64,000 nucleotides of DNA from CAVXJN01 sp963773585. Its GTDB lineage: Bacteria > Pseudomonadota > Gammaproteobacteria > JASBUN01. The position numbers and the translations under genes are program-made. This document shows positions 24,553 to 33,370 of this stretch, one piece after another. Each line of letters starts with the position of its first letter. Position 1 is the stretch's first letter. The notes under the pieces are model-generated. The model saw only the letters and a program-made list of their open reading frames with translations, ran no database searches and was not told the origin of the DNA. The DNA is taken from positions 248,001 to 312,000 of the forward strand of contig CAVZBR010000006.1 of the NCBI GenBank assembly GCA_963773585.1, in the 5' to 3' direction.

Positions 24553-26907
24553 TCAGCCGCGCGCGCCGCCGGAATAAGTCACCAGCGCACCGCGATCGGT
24601 ATTGCCGCTGCCGCCGGTCACTTTGCTCATCGGTTCGGCCACCGCTTCGTTGCGCTTATCCTCGTGCGATTGCGCCGGCATGGCGCTGATCGGACCACCG
24701 CGACGGGTTGGATTGCGCCGCGTCGACGAAGTACCTTCAGTGCCCGTCACTCGATCGCCCCGCGCCCAGTCGTCACCGGTAATCTTCTGGCCGGCATCCT
24801 GGCCTTCGCCGGTAATGCGCGATTTGACGCGACCGGCGACTTCTTCGGCTGTGGGCTGCAAGGGCATCGCGGGCTGGGCCGCGCGACCGTCACGGCCAAA
24901 GCGCGCTTCTTCTGTACCGGTGACTTTTCCGGTGGCCATGCCGAACGGACCGGTGATCTGCCCTTGCTCATAGGTTGAGCCGGTGACGCCCCCGGTTTCC
25001 GCTCTTGCCTGCGCAGCTTGGGAGGGTGCCGTGACACTAAACTGGCCCCAGGGCGTCTCACCCAACGGCTGCGGAAAGTCGGGGCTTCCGGGCTCGGCCG
25101 GTACGGCCGGACAAGCGGCTGCGAATTGGTCGGCGCCGACGTACGGAGTGCCGCTTACGGGTTCGCACGCGCCCTTGTGTGCACCGGTCATTGTGCCGCC
25201 GATTCCTGGTTGCAGACCGGTCATGACCGAACCCGGCGTGCTGTGGCGTACCGGCGTGCGCGTCGATGCCAGTTGCGCTTGTTCCGGTGCGCAGTAGCCG
25301 CGATATTGCTCTGCCCCGGCATAGGGTGTTCCGGTGATCGCTTTGCAGGTGCCGGGTTCGTCGCCGGTTACCTTGTCGGAACGTCCAGTGAGCGTGCCGC
25401 TGACCGCTTTGCCCTTCAGCGTTTGCGACACGCCGACCTTGTGATCCCCGGGTTGAGGCGTGGCGGCGCAGAAGTTGCTGTACTGTTCCGTGCCGATGTA
25501 GTCATCGCCGGTGATGTTGCGACAGCTTCCCGGTTCATCGCCGGTCACGCGCTCGCTGCGTCCGACCTGCGTGCCGGTCAAGGCGCCACCGCGCAGTGTC
25601 TGACTGACGCCGACTTTCGCCGGCGCCCGGCCCTCGCCGAGTTGCATGTATTGCGTACCGGTCAATTCACGGCCGGCACCGGTTTCATCGCCGGTCACTC
25701 GATTCGACCGCCCGACATTGTTGCCCGTAACCGATTTGCCCTTGCGGGTTTCGGTACTGGTGATTTTCATCGGACCCGCTTCGCTGGGTTTGGCGCAGTA
25801 CGCTTCCGATTGGTCTGCGCCGACGTACTGGGAGCCGGTCACGCGCTTGCACGTACCGGGTTCGTTTCCGGTCACGCTACGACTGCGGCCGACTTCGTTG
25901 CCGGTGACGCGATTGCCGTGTCCGGTAGGACTGATGCGAACCTTGCGCGGCGCGCTGCCCGGATCGGTCTGACAGAACTGACGGAAAATGTCGGCGCCCA
26001 TATATTCGGTGCCGGTGACGTTGCGGCAAGTGCTGTACTCGTCGCCCGTCGTTCTGACGCTGCGCCCGACCTGCGTGCCTGTAACGATCTGACCGTACGC
26101 GGTTTCACCGGCGCCAACTTTCCATGGTGCGTCGTGAGCCGCCCCCGGCCCGGTGTCGGCATTGTCCGCGGTGTTACCGAGGCGCTTGCGTCCACAGGGT
26201 TCGGATTTCTTCTGTCCCGCACCGCCGCGCTGACTGCGCTGGGTACGCACGGCTCGAGCCAATTCCCGGCTCGACATGTCAGGATTGGCGGCGCGGGCGG
26301 TCTGCGCTTGGCTCATGCCGCTGCTTCGCAGTCCCGCTTTGCCGCGCGAGGACATCGCTTTGCGCCGCGCCAAAGATGCTGCACGCCCCGGCCCCATGGA
26401 AGCCGCTTTGGTCATGGCGCGTCCGGGCTTGACGGTTTGCATCGACGAACGAGGCGCCGACGAAGTTGCAGGCGTTGCATTCTGGACTGCAGAACGCGAA
26501 GCCGACTTCGACGCATCGCTACGATCGGGGCGATCCACGGCACGGTCCTGCCCGTCTTTACAGCCGCATCCACAACCAGTTTTCTCGCTACGCTGGGCCG
26601 ATGCCGTTTGCGTTGCGCCGCTGCGGTCTCCGCGGCTGCGGTCTGAGGCGCTGACCCCGGCCTTGCCGCGAGTGGACATGGCCTTACGCCGCGCCCGCGA
26701 GGCTTCCCGTGCAGGCGAATTCCCGCTGCCATCGGATGCCGGTGCAGCGGAGACGTTTGCTGGGCGAGATGCGGCCGACTTGGGCTTGCTGCCCGAGGCA
26801 CTGCTCGGCACTTTCAAGCCCGCCTTGCCTGTGGTCGACATCGCGCGTCGTCTGGCGCGCGATGCCTCCCGTGCAGAAGAGCTGGTGGTGTTTGCAGTCT
26901 GTGCCAT
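24553..26907 (-). CDS. csoS2: CsoS2, intrinsically disordered carboxysome scaffold
   Basis: 784 residues, links RuBisCO to the shell. The N-region has three clear RuBisCO-binding repeats (ASRARRRAMSTTGKAGL, ASRARRKAMSTRGKAGV, AASLARRKAMSSRGKAGL) and a divergent fourth (SRELARAVRTQRSQRG). Residues about 112-116 form a CGCGC cluster. The middle region has six M-repeats with VTGxxVGRS / VTGDE / TGxxY motifs, five ending in paired-Cys positions; the third lacks them. The C-region ends in the shell-binding peptide VTYSGGARG. I saw no obvious slippery heptamer for a short isoform, but did not search exhaustively. Confidence 0.94.
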   Translation of the reverse strand: MAQTANTTSSSAREASRARRRAMSTTGKAGLKVPSSASGSKPKSAASRPANVSAAPASDGSGNSPAREASRARRKAMSTRGKAGVSASDRSRGDRSGATQTASAQRSEKTGCGCGCKDGQDRAVDRPDRSDASKSASRSAVQNATPATSSAPRSSMQTVKPGRAMTKAASMGPGRAASLARRKAMSSRGKAGLRSSGMSQAQTARAANPDMSSRELARAVRTQRSQRGGAGQKKSEPCGRKRLGNTADNADTGPGAAHDAPWKVGAGETAYGQIVTGTQVGRSVRTTGDEYSTCRNVTGTEYMGADIFRQFCQTDPGSAPRKVRISPTGHGNRVTGNEVGRSRSVTGNEPGTCKRVTGSQYVGADQSEAYCAKPSEAGPMKITSTETRKGKSVTGNNVGRSNRVTGDETGAGRELTGTQYMQLGEGRAPAKVGVSQTLRGGALTGTQVGRSERVTGDEPGSCRNITGDDYIGTEQYSNFCAATPQPGDHKVGVSQTLKGKAVSGTLTGRSDKVTGDEPGTCKAITGTPYAGAEQYRGYCAPEQAQLASTRTPVRHSTPGSVMTGLQPGIGGTMTGAHKGACEPVSGTPYVGADQFAAACPAVPAEPGSPDFPQPLGETPWGQFSVTAPSQAAQARAETGGVTGSTYEQGQITGPFGMATGKVTGTEEARFGRDGRAAQPAMPLQPTAEEVAGRVKSRITGEGQDAGQKITGDDWARGDRVTGTEGTSSTRRNPTRRGGPISAMPAQSHEDKRNEAVAEPMSKVTGGSGNTDRGALVTYSGGARG

Positions 26908-26949
26908 GGTTTTACCCCGTCGCGTCGATGTTTGTCTTCGTACCCGAAC

Positions 26950-27294
26950 TCAGCCGCGTCCCTCGAATACGACGAACGCCAACCCCTGACTCTGGGTGTA
27001 GTTGTCGTAACCGATCAGGCGGACGTGGTGATCCGGATAGCTACGGTGGCAGGCTTCCAGTTCGTTGAGAACGTTTGCCAGGGTTTTCTCGCCGAAGAAC
27101 GGCAGCTTCCACATGGGCCAGTAGTCGCTGTTGGCCTTGGCAGGATGCTCATGCTCGATGGCGGGCGTCCATCCCTGGGAGAGCACGTAGGCGATCTGCT
27201 CGTGGATCTCGTCCTGGGTCATGGGCGGCAGAAAGCCGAAAGTCTCCAGGGTCGAGGCGGTTTGAAAGTCACCCATCTCATACAACTTAGCCAT
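26950..27294 (-). CDS. cbbS: RuBisCO small subunit, form IA
   Basis: 114 residues: FETFGFLPPMTQDEIHEQI, YWPMWKLPFFGEK, ACHRSYPDHHVRLIGYDNYTQ. Typical form IA carboxysomal small subunit. ATG 27294 has GAGGAAAC upstream. 50 bp after cbbL, 42 bp before csoS2. Confidence 0.96.
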   Translation of the reverse strand: MAKLYEMGDFQTASTLETFGFLPPMTQDEIHEQIAYVLSQGWTPAIEHEHPAKANSDYWPMWKLPFFGEKTLANVLNELEACHRSYPDHHVRLIGYDNYTQSQGLAFVVFEGRG

Positions 27295-27344
27295 GATTGT
27301 TTCCTCGTATCGATTCGGTTTGATTTAGCGAACAGCGCGCGGTG

Positions 27345-28757
27345 TCAACCTACGTCCAGCTTGTCCACGGTCTCGAATTCGAACTTGATTTCCTTCCAGG
27401 TCTCCATTGCCACGGCCAGTTCCGGGCTGTGCTTGGCGGCCTCGGCCAGAATGTCGCGGGCCTCCTTTTCGATCTCGCGGCCCTGGTTGCGTGCCTTGAC
27501 GCAGGCTTCCAGTGCGACTCGGTTGGCGGCCGCACCCGCTGCGTTGCCCCACGGGTGACCCTGGGTACCGCCGCCGAACTGCAGGCAGGAATCGTCGCCG
27601 AAGATGGTGACCAGTGCCGGCATGTGCCAGACGTGGATACCGCCGGAGGCGACCGCGAATACGCCGGGCATGGAGCCCCAATCCTGATCGAAGAACACAC
27701 CGCGGGCGCGGTCTTCCGGAACGAAGGATTCGCGCAACTGATCGACGAAGCCCAGGGTGGAGGCGCGGTCGCCTTCGAGCTTGCCCACCACGGTGCCGGT
27801 GTGCAGCTGATCGCCGCCGGAGAGGCGCAAACACTTGGCCAGGACGCGGAAGTGAATGCCGTGCTTCGGATGACGGTCGATAACCGCGTGCATGGCGCGA
27901 TGGATGTGCAGCAGCATGCCGTTCTTGCGGCACCACTTGGCCAGCCCGGTGTTCGCAGTGAAGCCGCCGGTCAGGAAGTCGTGCATGATGATCGGACAAC
28001 CCACTTCCTTGGCGAATTCCGCGCGCTCGTACATCTGCTCCGGATCGGGAGCGGTGACGTTCATGTAATGACCCTTGCGCTCGCCGGTCTCCTGCTGGGC
28101 TTTCTGAATCGCCTCGCCGACGAACTCGAAACGGTCGCGCCAGCGCATGAAGGGCTGGGAATTAACGTTCTCGTCGTCCTTGGTCAGGTCCAGGCCGCCG
28201 CGCAGACACTCATAGACAGCACGACCGTAGTTCTTGGCCGAGAGCCCCAGCTTGGGCTTGATGGTCGCACCGAGTAACGGACGGCCGTATTTGTTGAGCT
28301 TGTCGCGTTCGACCTGAATGCCGTTGGGCGGGCCCATGCAAGTCTTGATGTAGGCGATCGGGAAGCGAATGTCTTCCAAACGCAGGTGCTTGAGCGCCTT
28401 GAACCCGAATACGTTGCCGACCAATGACGTCAGCACGTTGGTGATGGAACCTTCTTCGAATAAGTCGATGGGATAGGCGATGAAAGCGTAGAAGGACTCT
28501 TTGTCGCCCGGCACGTCTTCGATGCGATAGGCGCGACCTTTGTAGTACTCCAGATCGGTCAGCAGCTCGGACCACACCGTACTCCAGGTGCCGGTGGAGG
28601 ACTCTGCAGCGACGGCCGCGGCAACCTCTTCGCGGGGTACGCCCGGCTGGCCTGTGCACTTAAAGCACGCCAACAGGTCCGTATCGAGGGGGACATAGTC
28701 CGGTGTCCAGTACATCTCGCGGTACTCTTTCACGCCCGCTTGGTAGTTCGCGCTCAT
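27345..28757 (-). CDS. cbbL: RuBisCO large subunit, form IA
   Basis: 470 residues. Catalytic and metal residues are present: the Lys of GATIKPKLGLS, and the carbamylated Lys with Asp and Glu in GGLDLTKDDENVNSQPF; also GGIHVWHMPAL and the GGGTQGHPWGNAAGA phosphate site. First gene of the leftward carboxysome operon, with AGGAGGA upstream of ATG 28757. Two CbbR-type boxes lie 115-255 bp upstream. No cbbQ/cbbO activase genes follow in this operon within the window. Confidence 0.97.
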   Translation of the reverse strand: MSANYQAGVKEYREMYWTPDYVPLDTDLLACFKCTGQPGVPREEVAAAVAAESSTGTWSTVWSELLTDLEYYKGRAYRIEDVPGDKESFYAFIAYPIDLFEEGSITNVLTSLVGNVFGFKALKHLRLEDIRFPIAYIKTCMGPPNGIQVERDKLNKYGRPLLGATIKPKLGLSAKNYGRAVYECLRGGLDLTKDDENVNSQPFMRWRDRFEFVGEAIQKAQQETGERKGHYMNVTAPDPEQMYERAEFAKEVGCPIIMHDFLTGGFTANTGLAKWCRKNGMLLHIHRAMHAVIDRHPKHGIHFRVLAKCLRLSGGDQLHTGTVVGKLEGDRASTLGFVDQLRESFVPEDRARGVFFDQDWGSMPGVFAVASGGIHVWHMPALVTIFGDDSCLQFGGGTQGHPWGNAAGAAANRVALEACVKARNQGREIEKEARDILAEAAKHSPELAVAMETWKEIKFEFETVDKLDVG

Positions 28758-28870
28758 TGAGGAGTCCTCCTATTTGCAACATTGATTGTCGATCGACGGC
28801 TTCGCGTACTCGGTGCGCGGCCTCAGCCTCCGGAAGTTAGTCAGAGTGTACGAAGAGGGTAAGATAAATG

Positions 28871-28914
28871 ACAGTTTAAGTTTCTAAACTTCTTCTTTAG
28901 GAATCGTTTAACTA
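28871..28914. promoter_or_regulatory. CbbR operator-like box (copy 2), cbbL-proximal
   Basis: Element opening ACAGTTTAAGTTTCTAAAC and closing GGAATCGTTTAACTA, about 115 bp before the cbbL start. The first 14 bases equal those of the copy at 11520 and the TTTA/TTTAA half-site spacing is the same. The gap 28758-29206 otherwise holds the divergent promoters. Confidence 0.78.
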
Positions 28915-28968
28915 TGAGGATGGTACTGCGGCATTCCGGGCAGTCTATGCTTAGCGGTACGCGCAGTT

Positions 28969-29012
28969 ACAGTTTAGGTTTCTAACGCTGACGTTTAGCA
29001 ATTGCTTAATCC
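28969..29012. promoter_or_regulatory. CbbR operator-like box (copy 3), distal
   Basis: Element opening ACAGTTTAGGTTTCTAACG and closing AGCAATTGCTTAATCC. Same orientation as copy 2 and 98 bp further from cbbL, on the side of the divergent small gene at 29207. Slightly more degenerate, so possibly a lower-affinity site. Confidence 0.68.
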
Positions 29013-29206
29013 ATCTGCGCCGGCGACGTGCAACACTCGACCATGTAAACGATACGGCGCAACAGGAATAAAGGAAGCTATCTGCAGTGGAGTGGCCGTC
29101 GCGAAGAATCTTTACTCGCTGTCTGACATGCCATACAGTTTTGACCGTAAGGGTTTGGTATCGTTAGGCCAAATCGATCCCTTCAACCGCGCGCGAGGAC
29201 ACCGGA

Positions 29207-29419
29207 ATGAAAGATGAGTTGGAGGAGGCACACAAGCCGCAGTTTGAATCTGCGCCGGGACAAGCGCGCAAAGCCGCAACCGTGGAAGATTCGCTGGCTG
29301 CCGCGGCAGAACTCAAGCCAATGGTAGGCGCGGTCCGCCGCATGGCGCGAGAGCGGCGTGCCGCAATCGCCAAACGCGGCAAGATGGCGCTGCCTCCGGA
29401 AGAACGCGGCATCGGTTGA
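29207..29419 (+). CDS. Small protein with a CsoS2 N-repeat-like RuBisCO-binding peptide (candidate)
   Basis: 70 residues, charged and likely disordered apart from one helix. Residues about 46-61 (ARERRAAIAKRGKMAL) line up with the CsoS2 N-repeats of the same locus (SRARRRAMSTTGKAGL): R-x-RR, A, GK and the final Leu coincide. That repeat binds the RuBisCO large/small subunit junction in alpha-carboxysomes. GAGGA lies 8 bp before ATG 29207. The gene is divergent from cbbL and shares the CbbR box region. It could be a carboxysome cargo adaptor, a RuBisCO regulator or a competitor of CsoS2. No known family recognised. Confidence 0.62.
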   Translation: MKDELEEAHKPQFESAPGQARKAATVEDSLAAAAELKPMVGAVRRMARERRAAIAKRGKMALPPEERGIG

Positions 29420-30025
29420 GTTAGCGGCTGTTTGCATCGCGCGTCGCGTTCAGCTGCGTGCGCACATACAAACGTAGCGCGAGTAGCCGAAGGGCGACCT
29501 GTCTTGCATGCAGCCATGCGAGCGTAACTGCATGGTGCTGCATCGAGGCCGTGCCGCGCGTTGGGACATGGCACGTCGTCGCAGAGCGCATGCCCGGCTC
29601 CGCGAAATACCCGGTCGTGACGCGCACCGGAACGCCCGGTCGAAGGTGCACCTGGGGCTACCGTGATTTGCGCCTGTCAGCGGACCGACACCGTAGGTCG
29701 TATCCGCCCGTAGCCGCATGAAACTTGAAGCGCAATCTCCGCATATCGGCGGCCATCCAGGATGGCCGTAAGCCGTGTCCGCGCAGGCGAACGAGTCCAA
29801 CCTGCGAAGTCGGCAGTTTCCCACCAACTGCATTCGATTGATTACTACCGCATAGCGCTTGTTATTCGGGAAAGCCGCGTTTTGCGGTGAACGGTCGCAC
29901 GTCAAGTGCTCCCGCCCACGACCGTGCAGAGTGTTCAAACCAAGCGTGAATGCCGCGGCTCGTCGACTGCGGCGCAATGGCGAATGCCACCGACTGACCG
30001 AGCAGACAACGAACGATCACGACCG
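29420..30025. other. Gap without a convincing gene
   Basis: About 600 bp between the small gene and nnrS. Frames on both strands are short and look non-coding. A perfect 17-nt palindrome (GGCCATCCAGGATGGCC, 29751-29767) is the only clear structure. It is too far from either stop codon to be an ordinary terminator. Confidence 0.4.
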
Positions 30026-31222
30026 CTACCCCGGCCGACCATCAATCCGCGGCTTGATCAACATCGGAATATAAACCAGGGAGAACGTCGCAAATCCGAC
30101 GATCCACAGACCCTGGGAAAGGGCGATCCATAGCGTGTAGTGGGACTCAACCATAGCCGGCACCAACACCCGGAAAACCGCACCCACGATGAGCAGAGCA
30201 AATACCGGAGCCATGATCGCGGGTGGACTGGACACCTCGCGGCCGGTGTGACCCAACGCGACACGTGACATCATCGCGATGGTTATCAATCCGATCCCGC
30301 CGAATGCGAACGCATGCACCGCGAGCTGAGGCGCAACCGACTGCCAGACCGACAGCGCTTTCAACAAGAATCCTATCGCCAGGAATGCATAGGCGATATA
30401 GAGCGACCACAACAAAGGTACCTTCCAGATTCCCGGCGTGTACCAATCCCGCAGGCGCCACAGATGAATCGCGAACAACGCGACCGAAAGCCATGCGACC
30501 GGATTCGACTGTTGCGTGAATATGTCGAGAACGGCCCAAGCCGTAAACAACACCAAGCTACTCACGTCCAGCCAGAGACGATTGCGCGCCGAAAATTCTT
30601 CTGCCACACCCCGCTCGATGAAGAATGGAATCACGCGCCGCGCCATTACAAAAACCAGCGCCAGAATTAGATACAGGCCCAAATACAACCCCCAGCGTAC
30701 GCCCTGATCCAGATAACCGAGGATACCTGCATAAAAGAACCCGTTGGCGAAAAGCATGAGAAGGAGCTTGGAAATGATGCCGAGTTGTTTCCACTGTCTA
30801 ACCTTGATCACCGGAAGACTCACGCCGACAATCAGACCGACCATGAACAAAAGATCCGCGCCAGCCGCCAGCAGCAGCGCTCGGTCGGTGGGAAGAAAGA
30901 ATGCGATGCGACCGATGATCCAACAAAGCAGCAGCAGGGCGAGCGGCGGCCCCCTGAACGTGCTTACACCTGTCCAATTCCCGACTGCCGTCAACAGAAA
31001 GCCGGCGACCACGGCCATGACGTAGCCGTAGATCATCTCATGGGCATGCCAGTAGATAGGCGCGATGCTCGCCATCGGTAGATGCACTGCGAACACGTAA
31101 AGCGCCATCCACGCCAGCACCGACACGACGGCGAACAAACCCGCCGCACTGAAGAACGGTCTAAAGCCGAGTTCAAACAAAGCGAATTTCCCGCCTGTTG
31201 AATGCTGCGATTCAATTGTCAT
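30026..31222 (-). CDS. nnrS: NnrS family haem-copper membrane protein
   Basis: 398 residues from ATG 31222 (MTIESQHS). Twelve hydrophobic segments. NnrS features: LFELGFRPFFSAAGLFA near the N-terminus, YWHAHEMIYGYVMAVVAGFLLTA with conserved His, and a late AVHAFAFGGIGLITIAMMSRVALGHTGR with further His. NnrS protects against nitrosative stress and is usually under NO-responsive control. Last gene of the leftward dsr-linked set. Confidence 0.88.
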   Translation of the reverse strand: MTIESQHSTGGKFALFELGFRPFFSAAGLFAVVSVLAWMALYVFAVHLPMASIAPIYWHAHEMIYGYVMAVVAGFLLTAVGNWTGVSTFRGPPLALLLLCWIIGRIAFFLPTDRALLLAAGADLLFMVGLIVGVSLPVIKVRQWKQLGIISKLLLMLFANGFFYAGILGYLDQGVRWGLYLGLYLILALVFVMARRVIPFFIERGVAEEFSARNRLWLDVSSLVLFTAWAVLDIFTQQSNPVAWLSVALFAIHLWRLRDWYTPGIWKVPLLWSLYIAYAFLAIGFLLKALSVWQSVAPQLAVHAFAFGGIGLITIAMMSRVALGHTGREVSSPPAIMAPVFALLIVGAVFRVLVPAMVESHYTLWIALSQGLWIVGFATFSLVYIPMLIKPRIDGRPG

Positions 31223-31365
31223 GTCAACGCTTTCCTCTCCGGGAAACGACTGAAGCAACGCCGCGCCGGACCGGCGCTCACGACTGTCGATGAGCTCATT
31301 TCACGAGCCAACGATTTCATCGGCGCCGCGGGCGCGCCTTGATATGAATCAAGGGTGACAGGAAG

Positions 31366-32484
31366 CTACCGGATCGGCGTGCGAAACAGCGCAAACGCAA
31401 GAAGTAGAAACCCCGTGCTCCAGCACAGCGCCGCCAGCCATAGCAGACTTTCCGCGCCTCCGGCGCCGATCCGCAAACCGGTAGCCAGTGCAATCAGAAT
31501 GGTGATCGGCGGCAAGACGCGCATCGTAGCCGGATCGCGTTTGGTGCGCAAATAGCGAACGCGGGCCATCACCGAGGCGGACAGCGTGCCCAATGCACCC
31601 ACGGTGAGCGCATGAATTGCAGTCATTGCGTCGATGCTGCCGGTCGTCCAGGAGGCACCAAGCAGCCAGAAACCGGTGGCAAGCCAAGCGTAGCCGGCGG
31701 AAAGGCACAACAGATCCGGACGCGCCCGGCAGCGCCATACGCGCCAGCGCGCCAACCTGACGGTGGTCAGCAATGCAGCCGCCAAAAGCAAAACACCTGC
31801 CACTCGCCGGCCGGCCGGATACGCTGCGGTGACGATCGCAGCCGTCATAAGCGCCAGCAACGCACCCTCGATGCGCGGTTGAATGCGGGCTTCCAGGTGT
31901 CGTCCCGCGCGTTCGAACGCCGCGGCGATCGCCGACGCGATGATGCGCCCGCCCATGAACAACATCAGCAGCGCAAACAACAGCACCGTCTCCTGTAAGG
32001 TGACGTAGGGGATTGCAGTCCATTCGTTCAGCAAAGCGAAGTGAAAGGCTGCCAACGTCAGTGCGAGGGCGACCACGGTAGGACCGAGTGCCTGGTTGCG
32101 GAGCTTTTTCGCTCCTTTCATCATCTTCGGCGCCACGGTAGCGGCGAGCAGCAGCGCAAATCCCACATTGGCGGCCGTGGCCTCCAGACTTTGCGGCCAC
32201 AACAAGTAGCTCCCTCTCGCGGCCAACCACAACCCGAACAGCAGCCACACGCGGCCGGCACTGACGTTTTTCACCAGGAAGCCTGCGGCTACAGCGAGCG
32301 CATACCCGAACAAAAGCTCATGGCCGTGTCCGACGGCGGCGCCAAACGCTGGAATCGGATGCGCTTCCGAGAACATGCCATACAGGGACAGCGGCACGGC
32401 GGCCGCGGCATAAAGAGCGGCCGCTGGAAAGAACCAACGTTCGGCAGTGTGGAGCCGCCTCCGTCGGGCGCGCTTCCACGCCAT
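31366..32484 (-). CDS. Second NnrS-like membrane protein
   Basis: 372 residues from ATG 32484 (MAWKRARRRRLHTAERWFF); the frame extends upstream without support. It keeps the NnrS pattern GHGHELLFGYALAVAAGFLVKN and DAMTAIHALTVGALGTLSASVMARV but is more divergent, with the N-terminal FRPFF motif lacking. Multi-pass membrane protein, probably also in NO or haem handling. About 140 bp separates it from the canonical nnrS downstream. Confidence 0.75.
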   Translation of the reverse strand: MAWKRARRRRLHTAERWFFPAAALYAAAAVPLSLYGMFSEAHPIPAFGAAVGHGHELLFGYALAVAAGFLVKNVSAGRVWLLFGLWLAARGSYLLWPQSLEATAANVGFALLLAATVAPKMMKGAKKLRNQALGPTVVALALTLAAFHFALLNEWTAIPYVTLQETVLLFALLMLFMGGRIIASAIAAAFERAGRHLEARIQPRIEGALLALMTAAIVTAAYPAGRRVAGVLLLAAALLTTVRLARWRVWRCRARPDLLCLSAGYAWLATGFWLLGASWTTGSIDAMTAIHALTVGALGTLSASVMARVRYLRTKRDPATMRVLPPITILIALATGLRIGAGGAESLLWLAALCWSTGFLLLAFALFRTPIR

Positions 32485-32569
32485 GGCACAGACCCGCCCT
32501 ACCGAAAACCCGGCGATCCCGGCCTCCCCATCAATGCCATTCTCCCCATACGATCCGCGCGGCCCGCAG

Positions 32570-32860
32570 TCAATACGCGCCCCCGTCCCAATCGGCATCG
32601 ACATCCTGCTTGGAGAAATCGATGACGACCAGTTCCGGCCGTCGGTGCACATATTCGTAGCGCACACGTGAACCAAAGTGCGCGTGGATCTGACCTAGCA
32701 GCGACAGAGGGTCGTGGTCGTTCATGAACCTCATCACCTCACGCGGACCCAGCGCATTTAACGCCCCGAATACAGAAGCGTGTCGAAAGCGCTTGGCGAT
32801 ACCACGCGCGTCAAAATCGTGAACCGGCGCTGCAACCATACGCAGGCTATCGGTCATCAT
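32570..32860 (-). CDS. DUF2249 domain protein
   Basis: 96 residues: HASVFGALNALGPREVMRFMNDHDPLSLLGQI and RVRYEYVHRRPELVVIDFSK fit DUF2249, a small TusA-like fold often next to NO-reduction, hemerythrin and NnrS genes. GGAGG precedes ATG 32860. It could be a sulfur- or NO-related carrier, but the Cys typical of TusA is absent. Function unknown. Confidence 0.8.
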   Translation of the reverse strand: MMTDSLRMVAAPVHDFDARGIAKRFRHASVFGALNALGPREVMRFMNDHDPLSLLGQIHAHFGSRVRYEYVHRRPELVVIDFSKQDVDADWDGGAY

Positions 32861-32920
32861 GATCGTTCCTCCGGCATGCTTCGAAAGGCAGTGTATGGAA
32901 TGCGCCCGCCTCCAGACGGC

Positions 32921-33259
32921 TCAGCCGGTGCTCCACGCACGGGGTCGGCGCATGCCGGCGATCTTGCAAGCCTGCTGCATGTAGCCGTAGGGAAACAGCC
33001 GGTAGAGTTCGCTGCGAGCCTTTCGACCCTTGCCGAGATCGTCACCAAGATACTTGATTACGAAGCGCGCATCCGCGGCGATCTTGTGTTCATCGTAGTA
33101 ATCGCGCATAAACTTGAGCACTTGCCAATGTTCGTCCGTGAGTTCCACGCCCGCACGACGGGCGAGCTCTTCGGCCACCTCAGGATCCCATTCCGACGGA
33201 TCCAACAGGTAACCTTCATTACACGTCGCAATTGCGGCTCGTTGTGCATGTGCTGCCAT
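32921..33259 (-). CDS. DsrC/TusE-family paralogue lacking the terminal cysteine
   Basis: 112 residues from ATG 33259, which AGAGG favours; a GTG at 33268 is also possible. DsrC fold: NEGYLLDPSEWDPEVAEELA, LTDEHWQVLKFMRDYYDEH, FVIKYLGDDLGKG, LFPYGYMQQACKIAG. CysB is kept (QACKIAG), but the arm then reads MRRPRAWSTG and has no CysA. Without CysA it cannot form the DsrC trisulfide, so it is more likely regulatory or a sulfur acceptor of another kind. It follows the first dsrC gene by about 110 bp. Confidence 0.83.
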   Translation of the reverse strand: MAAHAQRAAIATCNEGYLLDPSEWDPEVAEELARRAGVELTDEHWQVLKFMRDYYDEHKIAADARFVIKYLGDDLGKGRKARSELYRLFPYGYMQQACKIAGMRRPRAWSTG

Positions 33260-33370
33260 CGTATTCACCTCTCAGCTTGGCTTTGTGCCTGCCAGGCCCG
33301 CACCGGGAAATCGCCGGCACCGGAGTTCGATTCCAGCAGGAATCGATACCTGACTGTGTACGTAAGATTT

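Noticed and set aside
25018..26646. 542-codon open frame on the plus strand
   Set aside because: Antisense shadow of csoS2, whose repeats create long open frames on the other strand.
24553..26907. Programmed frameshift site in csoS2
   Set aside because: Known in some species, but I found no clear slippery heptamer when reading the middle region, so it is not called.
28758..29206. Second small gene overlapping the CbbR boxes (frame 29002-29217)
   Set aside because: It runs through the operator and overlaps the better-supported start at 29207; no family match.
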